Below are positions 1-8,680 of a DNA stretch of 64,000 nt, piece by piece (position 1 is the stretch's first letter; each line of letters starts with the position of its first letter). Under the pieces are notes generated by a model, which saw nothing but the letters and a program-made list of their open reading frames with translations, searched no databases and was not told the DNA's origin. The position numbers and the translations under genes are program-made. The stretch comes from an uncultured Acidobacteriota bacterium (GTDB taxonomy: Bacteria; Acidobacteriota; Terriglobia; Bryobacterales; Bryobacteraceae), in assembly GCA_902826605.1 (NCBI GenBank), contig CADEFM010000016.1, positions 58,948-122,947 on the forward strand, read 5' to 3'.

Positions 1-2
1 GG

Positions 3-554
3 GAGGAGATCTGGAGCCGCTTCCGCGTGCCGGTGTATTTTTATGAATTCGCCGCGCGAAGCCCCGAGCGGCGCGCATTGCAGAACACCCGCCGCGCCGG
101 ATTCGATGGACGCCCTCCGGACGTCGGGGACGTCGCCGCGCATCCCACAACCGGAGCTGTGATGGTGGGCGCGCGCCAGTTTCTGATCGCCTACAATATC
201 AACCTGGCCACGAAGGACGTGCATATCGCCCGGGATATCGCCCGCCGGATTCGTGAATCTTCCGGCGGGTTCCGATTCGTGAAGGCCATGGGGCTTCGAT
301 TGACGTCGCTCGATTGTACGCAAGTGTCCATGAACCTGACCAATTTTGACGAGACTCCGTTGGACACGCTCTACGACACGGTTCTGGGAGAAGCGGCCCG
401 CCATAAGACCACCATCGCGGAGAGCGAGCTGATCGGCTTCATTCCGCGGGCGGCATTTCAGAAGTGGCCCGAATTTTTCCGGAGGACACGTGGATTCGAG
501 GAATCGAGGATCATTGAGAATCGCCTGGAAAAGCGGCTGCTACAATCGAAATAG
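3..554 (+). CDS. ftcD: Glutamate formimidoyltransferase, 3' part (cut by window start)
   Basis: The reading frame is open from base 3, so the 5' part of the gene lies outside the window. The visible 183 codons match the C-terminal half of formiminotransferases, which move the formimino group from formiminoglutamate to tetrahydrofolate at the end of histidine breakdown. Recognisable stretches are NINLATKDVHIA, GGFRFVKAMGL and QVSMNLTNFDETPL, the last two being conserved in the family. The GTG at base 27 is internal, because sensible protein sequence (EEIWSRFR) continues upstream of it. The stop codon overlaps the lipA start by one base, which suggests translational coupling. The family assignment is secure; whether a cyclodeaminase domain was ever attached cannot be seen, but the stop shows none follows. 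Confidence 0.85.
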   Translation, partial: EEIWSRFRVPVYFYEFAARSPERRALQNTRRAGFDGRPPDVGDVAAHPTTGAVMVGARQFLIAYNINLATKDVHIARDIARRIRESSGGFRFVKAMGLRLTSLDCTQVSMNLTNFDETPLDTLYDTVLGEAARHKTTIAESELIGFIPRAAFQKWPEFFRRTRGFEESRIIENRLEKRLLQSK

Positions 555-1423
555 TGCTGGTCAGCATCGATCCACAACCTCGCGTGCCGCGCCCAGCTTG
601 GCTGCGTGCGCCCGCGCCGGTGGGCGAAAATTACCAGAAGCTTAAAAACTTGGTCCAAAGGCTCGGACTGCACACGGTCTGCGAGAGCGCGGCTTGCCCC
701 AATATCGGCGATTGCTGGAACCAGCGAACCGCCACGTTCATGATTCTGGGCAACGTGTGCACGCGCCGCTGCGGCTTTTGCAACGTTCAAAAAGGCGCGC
801 CCCTAGAGGTAGATTATGACGAACCTCGCCGCGTCGCGGAGGCTATCGAAACCCTGGGACTGAAGTTCGCGGTCATCACCAGCGTAAATCGCGATGATCG
901 CAAGGACGGCGGCGCGGAGTTGTTCGCGCGCACCATTGAAGCGATTCGCGACCGCGTGCCCGGATGCGGCATTGAAGTGCTGGTGCCAGATTTCCAGGGC
1001 GCCCACTTCGCCATGGACATCGTTCTAGACGCCCACCCCGACGTGCTGAATCACAATACGGAAACCGTGCCGCGCTTGTACCGGCAGGTGCGCTTGGGCG
1101 CGCGCTACGAACGTTCGCTCGATATGCTGGCATACGTGAAGCAGCGGAATCCGGAGATTCCGACCAAGTCCGGACTGATGGTGGGACTGGGCGAAAACAT
1201 GGAAGAAGTCCATCAGGTGATGCGCGATCTGCGCGCGAGCAAGGTGGACATCCTGACCATCGGCCAATATCTGCGGCCTTCCTTGAAGCATTTGCCCGTC
1301 ATCCGCCACGTGACGCCGGACGAGTTCGCGGGCCTGAAGGCCCTGGGTTACGAAATGGGCTTTCAACACGTGGAGAGCGGCCCGCTGGTGCGCAGTTCCT
1401 ATCATGCCGCGGACGCGGTGTGA
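554..1423 (+). CDS. lipA: Lipoyl synthase LipA
   Basis: A 289-residue radical SAM enzyme that inserts two sulfurs into octanoyl groups carried by E2 and GcvH proteins. The N-terminal auxiliary iron-sulfur cluster motif is visible as CESAACPNIGDC (C-x4-C-x5-C), and the radical SAM cluster as CTRRCGFC (CxxxCxxC). Conserved LipA stretches NHNTETVPRLY and the C-terminal RSSYHA are present. Length is normal for the family. The GTG start overlaps the stop of the upstream ftcD gene by one base. A fused E1 dehydrogenase, whose complex needs lipoylated E2, is encoded about 1.5 kb downstream on the other strand, which is a sensible neighbourhood although the two are not in one operon. Confidence 0.97.
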   Translation: MLVSIDPQPRVPRPAWLRAPAPVGENYQKLKNLVQRLGLHTVCESAACPNIGDCWNQRTATFMILGNVCTRRCGFCNVQKGAPLEVDYDEPRRVAEAIETLGLKFAVITSVNRDDRKDGGAELFARTIEAIRDRVPGCGIEVLVPDFQGAHFAMDIVLDAHPDVLNHNTETVPRLYRQVRLGARYERSLDMLAYVKQRNPEIPTKSGLMVGLGENMEEVHQVMRDLRASKVDILTIGQYLRPSLKHLPVIRHVTPDEFAGLKALGYEMGFQHVESGPLVRSSYHAADAV

Positions 1424-1552
1424 AGGAATCCCGGGACTCCAGGTGGTGCTAACCTAATTTTGCAGCAAGCGGTGCAGGCGTTCTCTCTCCGCAAGGGGTG
1501 GCCAGGACGCGTTTCACCAATTCCAATCATCGTTGGAAATTGGAGGATTTCC

Positions 1553-2377
1553 GTGGCGCGTTTTCGCCATTCGGAAGCGTTGATTCTGGTCTACTTCGCC
1601 TATGTCGCGGCGATCGCTCCTTTCTTTATCGATTTGCCGTGGCGCGCGCTGGCGCTGGGCCTGGGAATCGCCGGAGCCGTGTTTGCCGTCAGCCAGCGCG
1701 ACAACGTGGTGCGCGACTGGCTGCCCTTGCTGGCCACGTTGGCCGCTTATCGGGAGATGGACTGGTTCACGGGACCCAAACGCGGATCGCTTGAACGAGC
1801 TTGGATCGGGTGGGACCGCTGGCTGTTGGACACCGCAGGCCTGCGCGCGGCCATTGAAAGTACGGGTGCGATCCTGCCCGGTTATTTGGAATTATGCTAC
1901 TTGTTGGTGTACGCGGTGGCGCCTGTCGCGCTTGCGATCTTGTTTCTCAATGATTGCCGCGCCCATCTGGACCGCTTGTGGTTGGCATATCTGGCCGCGA
2001 CGCTGGGCTGCTACGCGTTGTTTCCGTATTTTCCTTCCGATCCTCCACGCATCGTGTGGCCAAACCAGGATTTGCCGTCCGTAACAACGCTGATGCGAAG
2101 CGTGAATCTGGCGATCGTGGGCGGTTATGGAATTCATTCGAGCGTCTTCCCGAGCGCGCACGTAGCCTCCGCGTTTGGCGCGGCGTGGGGGCTGCTGGCA
2201 ACGCTCGAGCGACGGCGATGGATCGGGTGGGGGATGGCGTTTTACGGACTTTCGGTGGCCATCGCCACGGTGTACGGGCGTTATCACTACGCGGCCGACG
2301 CGGGCGCAGGGATGGTGATGAGTCTGCTTGGATTGGCGGCGGCAATTCAGACGCCGCGTCGGGTGCCGCAGGCGTGA
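1553..2377 (+). CDS. PAP2-family membrane phosphatase
   Basis: An integral membrane protein of about 274 residues with roughly six hydrophobic segments. The PAP2 signature is visible as the SxxxPSAH-like segment SSVFPSAHVASAFG, followed by the third motif YGRYHYAADAGAG with its catalytic histidine and aspartate. Family members remove phosphate from lipid phosphates such as phosphatidate or undecaprenyl pyrophosphate, and some act as inositol-phosphoryl transferases. I chose the GTG at 1553 because a clear GGAGGA ribosome binding site lies five bases upstream. The frame stays open further upstream to 1460, but without a comparable site. Substrate cannot be told from sequence. Confidence 0.8.
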   Translation: MARFRHSEALILVYFAYVAAIAPFFIDLPWRALALGLGIAGAVFAVSQRDNVVRDWLPLLATLAAYREMDWFTGPKRGSLERAWIGWDRWLLDTAGLRAAIESTGAILPGYLELCYLLVYAVAPVALAILFLNDCRAHLDRLWLAYLAATLGCYALFPYFPSDPPRIVWPNQDLPSVTTLMRSVNLAIVGGYGIHSSVFPSAHVASAFGAAWGLLATLERRRWIGWGMAFYGLSVAIATVYGRYHYAADAGAGMVMSLLGLAAAIQTPRRVPQA

Positions 2378-2388
2378 CTCGGAGAACT

Positions 2389-2739
2389 ATGCCGTTTATT
2401 GAAGGAACACCGTTTTCTTTCATTGTACTTGGGTGGCTTCTTGGTGTAGTTATTGGTTTAGGACTGTACTTTCTCAAGCGCTACCGAATCCTGTCGCGCT
2501 ACGTAATATCCATCTCCACCGGCGGCATGATCGGTACCCTTGTGGCGTCGACTTTCGTGCTCTGGGTGGGGCTAATGCTTTTTAGTGACGCGCCTCACGG
2601 CGGAGTATATATCGTCATCGGGATGTATTTCATAGCCATGATTGTAGGCGGGCTTGCAGGGGCGGTTGCCGGTTTCCTTGCGGCTCGAAGGATGAATCAG
2701 CGGACCACTAAGCACGACAAAAACACCGCGAACTTTTGA
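2389..2739 (+). CDS. Small membrane protein, unknown function
   Basis: A 116-residue protein with three predicted transmembrane segments (about residues 8-26, 42-64 and 74-98) and a positively charged tail. The ATG at 2389 is preceded by GGAG. The gene starts 11 bases after the PAP2 gene stops, so the two are probably cotranscribed. I do not recognise a family. The coding signal is the start site, the tight spacing and the regular hydrophobic pattern with Arg/Lys-rich loops. Confidence 0.6.
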   Translation: MPFIEGTPFSFIVLGWLLGVVIGLGLYFLKRYRILSRYVISISTGGMIGTLVASTFVLWVGLMLFSDAPHGGVYIVIGMYFIAMIVGGLAGAVAGFLAARRMNQRTTKHDKNTANF

Positions 2740-2775
2740 CGGCAGGCACTCGTACTGTTTCTCAGGGAGTACATT

Positions 2776-2970
2776 GTGCTGACCTTCGTGCTTTGGTGCA
2801 TTCTGTTTATCCTGTGCTGGCCGCTGGCGATTCTGGCGCTCGTGCTCTATCCGGTTGTCTGGGTGATCCTGTTGCCGTTCCGCATCATAGGGATCGCCGT
2901 TGGAGGGGTGCTGGCGCTGGTCTGGTCCGTCGTAACACTGCCGTTTACGATAGTCCGGAAGCTGGCTTAG
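2776..2970 (+). CDS. Small hydrophobic membrane protein, unknown function
   Basis: A 64-residue protein made almost entirely of two hydrophobic stretches, starting at a GTG with GGGAG upstream. It follows the previous small membrane gene by 36 bases and its stop codon overlaps by four bases the 3' end of the convergent E1 dehydrogenase gene. No family recognised. Confidence 0.5.
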   Translation: MLTFVLWCILFILCWPLAILALVLYPVVWVILLPFRIIGIAVGGVLALVWSVVTLPFTIVRKLA

Positions 2971-5060
2971 TACGCCAGGATTTTCAGCGCCTCTTCCGCG
3001 ATGTTTTCCACTTGTGGAAGAATCTCGTTCTCCAGCGAGGGAGCGTAACCCACCCACGTATCGAGCGCGCCTACACGCCCCACGGGAGCGTCGAGTGAAC
3101 TGAAAAGCTCGTGGGCGATGCGTGCGGATATTTCGGCGCCGTAGCCCCAGGAGAGCGTGTCCTCGTGGACTACCATCACGCGGTTGGTTTTCTCGACGGA
3201 TGCTTTGATAGCGGCCCAATCGTAGGGATTGAGCGTCCGCAGATCGATAACCTCGATGCTCCATCCTGGGTGCAGCTGCTCAATTTGCACAGCGGCTTGG
3301 AGCGATTTCTGCACCAGAGCGCCGTAGGTGACTAGAGTGAGTCGGGCGCCTGGTTTCACGATCTTGGCTTTTCCGAAGGGGATCATGTAATCGGGTCCAG
3401 GGTGCTGGGCGCGATTGTAAGGTTCGCGGTACAAACGCTTATGTTCCAGAAAGAGCACGGGATCGTCGCATCGGATCGCGGTGCGCAGCAAGCCGCACGC
3501 GTCCTGAGCATTCGAGGGAAACACGACGTGGATGCCTGGGATATGAGCGAATATCGATTCGCCACACTGGCTGTGATAGATCGAGCCGCCGTTCAGATAT
3601 CCTCCAATCGCGGCGCGGATCACGAGCGGCGCTTTCCACGCGCCGTTCGAACGCCACCGCAGGGACGCAAGCTCGTCGCGAATCTGCATCATGGCGGGCC
3701 AGATATAGTCGAAGAACTGGATCTCGACCACCGGTTTCAGTCCGCGCATGGCCATGCCGGCGGCACGGCCCACAATGGCTGCCTCCGCGATAGGCGTGTT
3801 AAACACTCGCGCGGAACCGTAAGCGGTTTGCAGGCCCTGCGTGGTCTTGAACACACCGCCCTTGCCCTTCACCTCTTTCAGGCTCTCCTCGCGGCTGCAA
3901 TCGGCCACGTCTTCTCCGAACACCAGGATGTTCGGATTGCGGGCCATCTCCTCATGAATGGTCAGCGTGATTTCGTCCACCATGGTGCGGACGTCCGCGG
4001 TGTAGCGGGGTTCGGTTTCGAACGCGCTTGTGGTGGGGCTCACTTCGGAATACAGGTGCCGCAGTGCGTTGCCGGAAGTGGGTTGGGGGCTTTTTAGAGC
4101 ACGGTCGGCCACGTCCTGGATCTCAGCGTCCACCTCCTGCATGATCTGCTCCAGATCGCCGCGCGCGACTACGCCTCTGGTGAGCCACTCCTGAAAAGTG
4201 TTGACTGGGTCGGATTGCGCTTCCTCAGCGCGTTCCGCCGCAGTCTTGTAGAGCTTCTCGTCGTCCGAAAGGGAGTGTGAATAAGGGCGCGTACAATACG
4301 CGTGAACGAAAGCAGGTTTTCGTTCGCTGCGGCAGTACTTCACGGCTTCGGCCATGGTGTAGTAGGAAGCTGTAAAATCTGTCCCATCGCATTTGAAGAT
4401 GCGCAGATTGGGATGATTCGCTACCAGCCTGGAAATATCGCCGCCGGGAGTCTGATGTTCCACGGGGACGGAAATGGCCCAGCCGTTATCCTGCACCAGA
4501 AACAACACCGGCAGGCTTTCCAGGCACGCTGCGTTGACGGCTTCCCAAAATTCGCCTTCACTGGTGGCGCCCTCGCCGATGGATGTGAGCACTACAGCGT
4601 CCGATGCCGGCTCCAGGTGTCGATTGGCGTGCGCGCAGCCTACTGCGGGCAGTAATTGCGTGCCCGTGGCGGAAGAGGGGGACACGATGTGCAGCCTGGA
4701 GGAACTCCAGTGCGACGGCATCTGGCGCCCTCCGGACGACGGATCGTCCGCTGCGCCGACGGCCTGCAATAGCATGTCCTCGGTGCTCATTCCCAAGGCG
4801 AGCACGAGGGCACGATCACGGTAGTAAGGGAAGAACCAGTCATGCCCGGGACGCAACGCCATACCTGCCGCCGTCTGAATGCCTTCGTGGCCCGCGCCGC
4901 TAATCTGAAAGAAAATCTTGTTCTGGCGCTTTAGCAGAATTTCCCGGTCGTCAATGCGCCGGGACATGTACATGATTCGAAACGCCCGGATTAAATCTTT
5001 GACTTCCAGACGGACTGGCAGTTCGCTAAGATCGGGGTCCGCGGCAGGACTCGTCAACAT
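2967..5060 (-). CDS. 2-oxoacid dehydrogenase E1, alpha and beta subunits fused
   Basis: A 697-residue protein. Residues 1 to about 330 match the E1 alpha subunit of branched-chain or pyruvate dehydrogenases, with the thiamine diphosphate motif GEGATSEGEFWEA near residues 162-174. Residues from about 345 to the end match the E1 beta subunit (VFGEDVADCSREES, ATGMAMRGLKPVVEIQFFDYIWPA-like segment). The enzyme decarboxylates a 2-oxoacid and passes the acyl group to lipoyl-E2. Natural alpha-beta fusions of this kind are known among bacterial branched-chain-type E1 enzymes. No E2 or E3 gene is next to it, so the complex partners must be elsewhere. Substrate, branched-chain or pyruvate, is not decided by the sequence I can read. 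Confidence 0.88.
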   Translation of the reverse strand: MLTSPAADPDLSELPVRLEVKDLIRAFRIMYMSRRIDDREILLKRQNKIFFQISGAGHEGIQTAAGMALRPGHDWFFPYYRDRALVLALGMSTEDMLLQAVGAADDPSSGGRQMPSHWSSSRLHIVSPSSATGTQLLPAVGCAHANRHLEPASDAVVLTSIGEGATSEGEFWEAVNAACLESLPVLFLVQDNGWAISVPVEHQTPGGDISRLVANHPNLRIFKCDGTDFTASYYTMAEAVKYCRSERKPAFVHAYCTRPYSHSLSDDEKLYKTAAERAEEAQSDPVNTFQEWLTRGVVARGDLEQIMQEVDAEIQDVADRALKSPQPTSGNALRHLYSEVSPTTSAFETEPRYTADVRTMVDEITLTIHEEMARNPNILVFGEDVADCSREESLKEVKGKGGVFKTTQGLQTAYGSARVFNTPIAEAAIVGRAAGMAMRGLKPVVEIQFFDYIWPAMMQIRDELASLRWRSNGAWKAPLVIRAAIGGYLNGGSIYHSQCGESIFAHIPGIHVVFPSNAQDACGLLRTAIRCDDPVLFLEHKRLYREPYNRAQHPGPDYMIPFGKAKIVKPGARLTLVTYGALVQKSLQAAVQIEQLHPGWSIEVIDLRTLNPYDWAAIKASVEKTNRVMVVHEDTLSWGYGAEISARIAHELFSSLDAPVGRVGALDTWVGYAPSLENEILPQVENIAEEALKILAY

Positions 5061-5149
5061 AACCTTAACAAGTGTAGCAATGAGAAGCGTGGAATTTGGG
5101 GCGCGCGACGAAACGCATAAGTATCATTCCAGAGCCCGCTTCGGATCAG

Positions 5150-5509
5150 CTATTTGGGTTGTGTTCCGCCGGCCGGCTTGACCTGAGACAGGTTTGTCGC
5201 GAGACCAAATATCCTTGAAGCTTGTGGAGTTTCAGCCGTCACGATGCTTTTTACGTAATGCCAGGGGACCATGAGTTCCAACCCGGGAACGTTGACCGGA
5301 GAAATCCAGACTCCCGAGCCATGGTGGACGTCCGCGAGCTTTCCAGTCAGCGCAAAGCCCCCAGCGCCCACGGCGGCACGGATGTAATTCTCCATTTCAT
5401 TTTCCGGCAGCGAGAATATCCCCGCTTCCGAAAACAGTTGTATCATGCCTGATGATTTCAGGAATTCTGGCGCCACCCAGAGCAGGACATGCCGCCGCGC
5501 TTCATTCAT
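5150..5509 (-). CDS. Hypothetical protein, 119 residues
   Basis: A predicted soluble protein (starts MNEARRHVLLW) with no signal peptide and no motif I recognise. It sits between the E1 gene and an amidohydrolase, on the same strand as both. The ORF is free of overlap with any better candidate. Function unknown. Confidence 0.5.
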   Translation of the reverse strand: MNEARRHVLLWVAPEFLKSSGMIQLFSEAGIFSLPENEMENYIRAAVGAGGFALTGKLADVHHGSGVWISPVNVPGLELMVPWHYVKSIVTAETPQASRIFGLATNLSQVKPAGGTQPK

Positions 5510-5572
5510 TTCGTCTCCTTCCAGACACCAAAATTTCCCAGGTGGTGAAGCATGGCCAGCGGAGCTGGCGTT

Positions 5573-6910
5573 CTATTTCCAGCCTGCGCGCAGTGCAGCG
5601 CGATCTACCTTTTCTCCGTGCAAATAGACGTCCGCGATCTGGCGAGTACTTGCGATGCCTTCGAGCGGATTGGCGTTCAACACAATAAAATCCGCGGTTC
5701 TGCCCGCTTCGAGCGTACCGCGGTTCTTCAAGCGCAAGAATTCGGCCGCAGTGGCCGTGCCGGCAGTGAGCGCTTGGGCGGGACTCATTCCAGCATCCAC
5801 CATCCATTCAAGTTCGCGATGGGACGTAAAGGCATGAAAATGATCTGGAATCGCACCGGAATCTCCGCCCAGAATGATCTTCACCTCCGCCGAGTTGAGT
5901 TTTGCTAGATTCCGTCGCATTAAAGCGTACACCCGTCTGGAATTCTCAAGCGCCTGGGGAGTGCGGCTTGCGAAGGTGGCACGCATCCTTTCGAGGATCA
6001 GGGGCGGAGTGGTCTCGCGCGATAACGGCTCATCCAGCCAGGCCGACGCAGGGCTCAGTGTCCGGCTAGCCGCTAGCCCCAGGTTCGGCATCACGAAGAT
6101 GCCATGCTGTTTGATGAGCGCGATGATCTCATCGTCCACTTCTCTATCGCGAATCAAGTGGGCGAAACCGTCGATACCGCTGCGCGCCAGATCTTTAGCG
6201 TCATCCAGATAAAACACGTGCGCGATGGCACGAAGCTTGCGCTTGTGAGCCTCATCAATGATAGCGCGATAGATTTCTGGCGGGGTTTTCTTGACTGTGC
6301 CGCCACGGTCATCTACCCAGACTTTAATGAAATCCACACCACGGGCGGCTTCTTGTCTCACAGCATTCCGGGCCTCGGCTTCTGTTGCAACGGACCACGC
6401 GGATGGTTTCAATGCCGCATCGCCAGGTCCTGCGTTCGGACCGGCTAGGCCTTTTCCGGCCAGCAGCAACAGAGTCCCGCCGGTGCGTTCCTGCTCCACC
6501 CTTTGAGAGAAAGGCATTTCGCCGGGATCGGTGCCGAGCGATAACACGGCCGCCACACCTGAGTAAGCATATCGCTGCAATTGATCCGCAAGGTTGTCCC
6601 GCGTGTAGCTGGCTGCGGCATAGGCGAGATCCTTTTGATAACCGATGTGAATATGCGTGTCGAGCAGCGCCGGAATCACAGTCTTGCCGCTGAGGTTCAC
6701 CCGTACGGCATCTTTCGGCGCTTTCACGGATCCTTGGGAACCTACTCGAACAACCCTTCCTCCACTGACGAGCAGCGCGGCATTTTCGAGCGGTGTCCGG
6801 CGCGCATCTACGATGACACGCGCGCCCTCGTACAGTACGTCGGCGGCGTTCAACGACGGAACGAGCGACAAGAGAGCCAATATCAGACGAAAACGCATGG
6901 GCCGCAACAT
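5573..6910 (-). CDS. Secreted amidohydrolase (imidazolonepropionase-like)
   Basis: A 445-residue metal-dependent hydrolase of the amidohydrolase superfamily. A signal peptide is visible at the N-terminus (MLRPMRFRLILALLSLVPSLNA). Metal-binding residues are visible as the HxH of DTHIHIG, a candidate lysine in FIKVWVDD, histidines in AIAHVFY and GFAHLI, and the late aspartate in ILGGDSGA. The C-terminal GTLEAGRTADFIVLNANPL is typical of the family. These enzymes hydrolyse cyclic amides, dipeptides or similar; the substrate is unknown. Likely periplasmic. It is followed downstream by the 119-residue hypothetical gene on the same strand. Confidence 0.85.
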   Translation of the reverse strand: MLRPMRFRLILALLSLVPSLNAADVLYEGARVIVDARRTPLENAALLVSGGRVVRVGSQGSVKAPKDAVRVNLSGKTVIPALLDTHIHIGYQKDLAYAAASYTRDNLADQLQRYAYSGVAAVLSLGTDPGEMPFSQRVEQERTGGTLLLLAGKGLAGPNAGPGDAALKPSAWSVATEAEARNAVRQEAARGVDFIKVWVDDRGGTVKKTPPEIYRAIIDEAHKRKLRAIAHVFYLDDAKDLARSGIDGFAHLIRDREVDDEIIALIKQHGIFVMPNLGLAASRTLSPASAWLDEPLSRETTPPLILERMRATFASRTPQALENSRRVYALMRRNLAKLNSAEVKIILGGDSGAIPDHFHAFTSHRELEWMVDAGMSPAQALTAGTATAAEFLRLKNRGTLEAGRTADFIVLNANPLEGIASTRQIADVYLHGEKVDRAALRAGWK

Positions 6911-6940
6911 CTTTTCAGCTTACCGCTCCCGGTGGTCAGT

Positions 6941-7432
6941 CTACGGTTGCCGCGGAATATGAGGAGTGGAGAACTTCGCGGCCACGGTTCCGTTTCTCAA
7001 CACCAACCAGGTGTCCTGATTCGATCCAGAAGAGTACACATAGGTTTCCAGCAGATCGCCGTGCACACTCGTAATGGAGCGAACTGTCGGCTCACGGTAA
7101 GTTTTCAGAATGTCTTCCTTGTCGGTTCCAATGGGAATTTGATCGAGCCGGGGAAACGGCAAGGGTGCTGCTGCGGGGGGTACTTGCACCTCCAAAGGGA
7201 GAGTCATTGTGGCCGCGACGGCTGCCTCCAGCTCTTCCGGGAGCGGTTCTCCGACACTGGGCACAACAGCAGGAGGGCGCTGCACCAATCTTGGTGGCGG
7301 CGCCAATGGGGGTTCGATTTGCTCAGCTGCGGAGACCGGCGAACCGGGCCTTTGCAGCGTACCCACGGCCCAATAAATGGTCACCGCCGCAGCGGCGCCA
7401 ATCATGATGACCAGGGCAGTAGCCCATTTCAT
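6941..7432 (-). CDS. Membrane-anchored protein with a BamE/SmpA-like C-terminal region
   Basis: A 163-residue protein with one N-terminal transmembrane segment (about residues 4-24), a proline-rich linker (about 30-95) and a C-terminal region reading IPIGTDKEDILKTYREP followed by a Tyr/Val-rich strand pattern. That pattern resembles small lipoprotein folds of the SmpA/OmlA type, in which a 'G-x-s-k-e-d-v-l' helix is followed by strands, but the similarity is weak and from memory. It is probably exposed to the periplasm. No partner is obvious. Confidence 0.55.
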   Translation of the reverse strand: MKWATALVIMIGAAAAVTIYWAVGTLQRPGSPVSAAEQIEPPLAPPPRLVQRPPAVVPSVGEPLPEELEAAVAATMTLPLEVQVPPAAAPLPFPRLDQIPIGTDKEDILKTYREPTVRSITSVHGDLLETYVYSSGSNQDTWLVLRNGTVAAKFSTPHIPRQP

Positions 7433-7594
7433 GATGCGTTCCTCCCACGCATACCCCGTAATTCTACATTAACTCCGTGAGCAGCGGAACACTCGCATGT
7501 ACCAGTTTCACTAACTGGACAACGAAAGGAAATGCGCATCAGTTCCAGTACTGCTAGCCACTAACAGCTTCGCATCGCGACCCTGTTCCAAGAT

Positions 7595-8656
7595 CTAACG
7601 GGCCCATTGAAATCCTAATGAGGTGGTGTACAAGAGATCGTTGTTCTTGCGGCCTGGCACCGGATTGCTTAAGTAGCGGTCGCTCAGCGATACCGTCCAA
7701 TTCAGCCACCGCGTGATTTGGGTAGTGGCCCCAACGTCGAAGTTCATGCGATAGTTGCCGGTATTGCTCAGATTGTTGAACATTCGGAAGCTTTGCACCA
7801 GACTGGTCCGGCTGCCGAGCTTATATCCGAAATCATCCCCCCAATAGGCCTCCACCGAATTCCTGGTGAAACCGGCCGCGTTGGCAGGACTGAAAGATTC
7901 ACGGTTCCACGCGAGGCCAGCCAGCACATCCAACCGTGAAGTTTCACCTTTCCACAGGTGGTAGCCCGCTCCGCCGCCGGCCACGACGCGCAGATCCAGG
8001 GATTGAAATTCATCGTACTCGTAGTCGTTGAATCCATTCGCAAAGATCTTGGCGCCCAGGTTGCGGCTATAGGCCCACCCGCCGCGAACGGCGCGCGCGG
8101 TCCTCGCGTTCACTCCGCCGATGGTGGCCGAAGATCGAATGGAATTGAAATAAGCAGTCGTCCGGCTGGTGCTCGAAACACGTGCGAAATTGAAGGGCGT
8201 CGTGAAGGTGGACGTTTCAGCATTGCCTTTGGCGCCCGCGATGCCAATGCTGCCGGTGATGGTCCACAGGTCCAGTATGCCGGGGTTTAGCAGACGTTCA
8301 TAGGAGCGTTGCTCGGCATCATTGCGGATGGCCACAACATCGGCTGGTGCCACGCGTTGCGCGGGCGCTCCCTGCGAAGTCGTCACCTGGATCTGCCCGC
8401 CCTGCGTTTCGATATTGGCTTTCACTGTTTTTCCGTCGGAGGTAGCTACGGTGACTGGAGTATCGGTCCGGATCGAATCGATTTGCGCCCAGGGCAGTGT
8501 CACCGTTCCGAAATGCGTGCTCTTGATGATGAGGTTCTCGCCGTCCTTGCTGACCACGTCCCCCGTGACTCGGTCACCGTTCTTCATGGTGACCTGATCG
8601 GCAAACGCGGTATAGGCGCACACAAGTAGGGCCAGCAAGAATGTCAGGTTTTTCAT
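7595..8656 (-). CDS. DUF481 outer-membrane-type protein
   Basis: A 353-residue protein with a signal peptide (MKNLTFLLALLVCAYTAFA). The N-terminal part (DQVTMKNGDRVTGDVVSKDG, then LIIKSTHFGTVTLPW) is a small beta domain often found before DUF481. The C-terminal 200 residues show the alternating pattern and Trp/Tyr-rich strands of a DUF481 beta-barrel (ITGSIGIAGAKGNAETST, then repeated strand pairs ending in FQWAR). Family members such as YdiY are thought to be outer-membrane proteins of unknown role. The terminal aromatic-Arg end is compatible with outer-membrane insertion. Confidence 0.8.
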   Translation of the reverse strand: MKNLTFLLALLVCAYTAFADQVTMKNGDRVTGDVVSKDGENLIIKSTHFGTVTLPWAQIDSIRTDTPVTVATSDGKTVKANIETQGGQIQVTTSQGAPAQRVAPADVVAIRNDAEQRSYERLLNPGILDLWTITGSIGIAGAKGNAETSTFTTPFNFARVSSTSRTTAYFNSIRSSATIGGVNARTARAVRGGWAYSRNLGAKIFANGFNDYEYDEFQSLDLRVVAGGGAGYHLWKGETSRLDVLAGLAWNRESFSPANAAGFTRNSVEAYWGDDFGYKLGSRTSLVQSFRMFNNLSNTGNYRMNFDVGATTQITRWLNWTVSLSDRYLSNPVPGRKNNDLLYTTSLGFQWAR

Positions 8657-8680
8657 GATTTCCTCCGCGCGGGATTTTCT

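Noticed and set aside
1025..1405. Minus-strand 126-residue ORF inside lipA
   Set aside because: Shadow of a strongly conserved gene; no ribosome site or motif.
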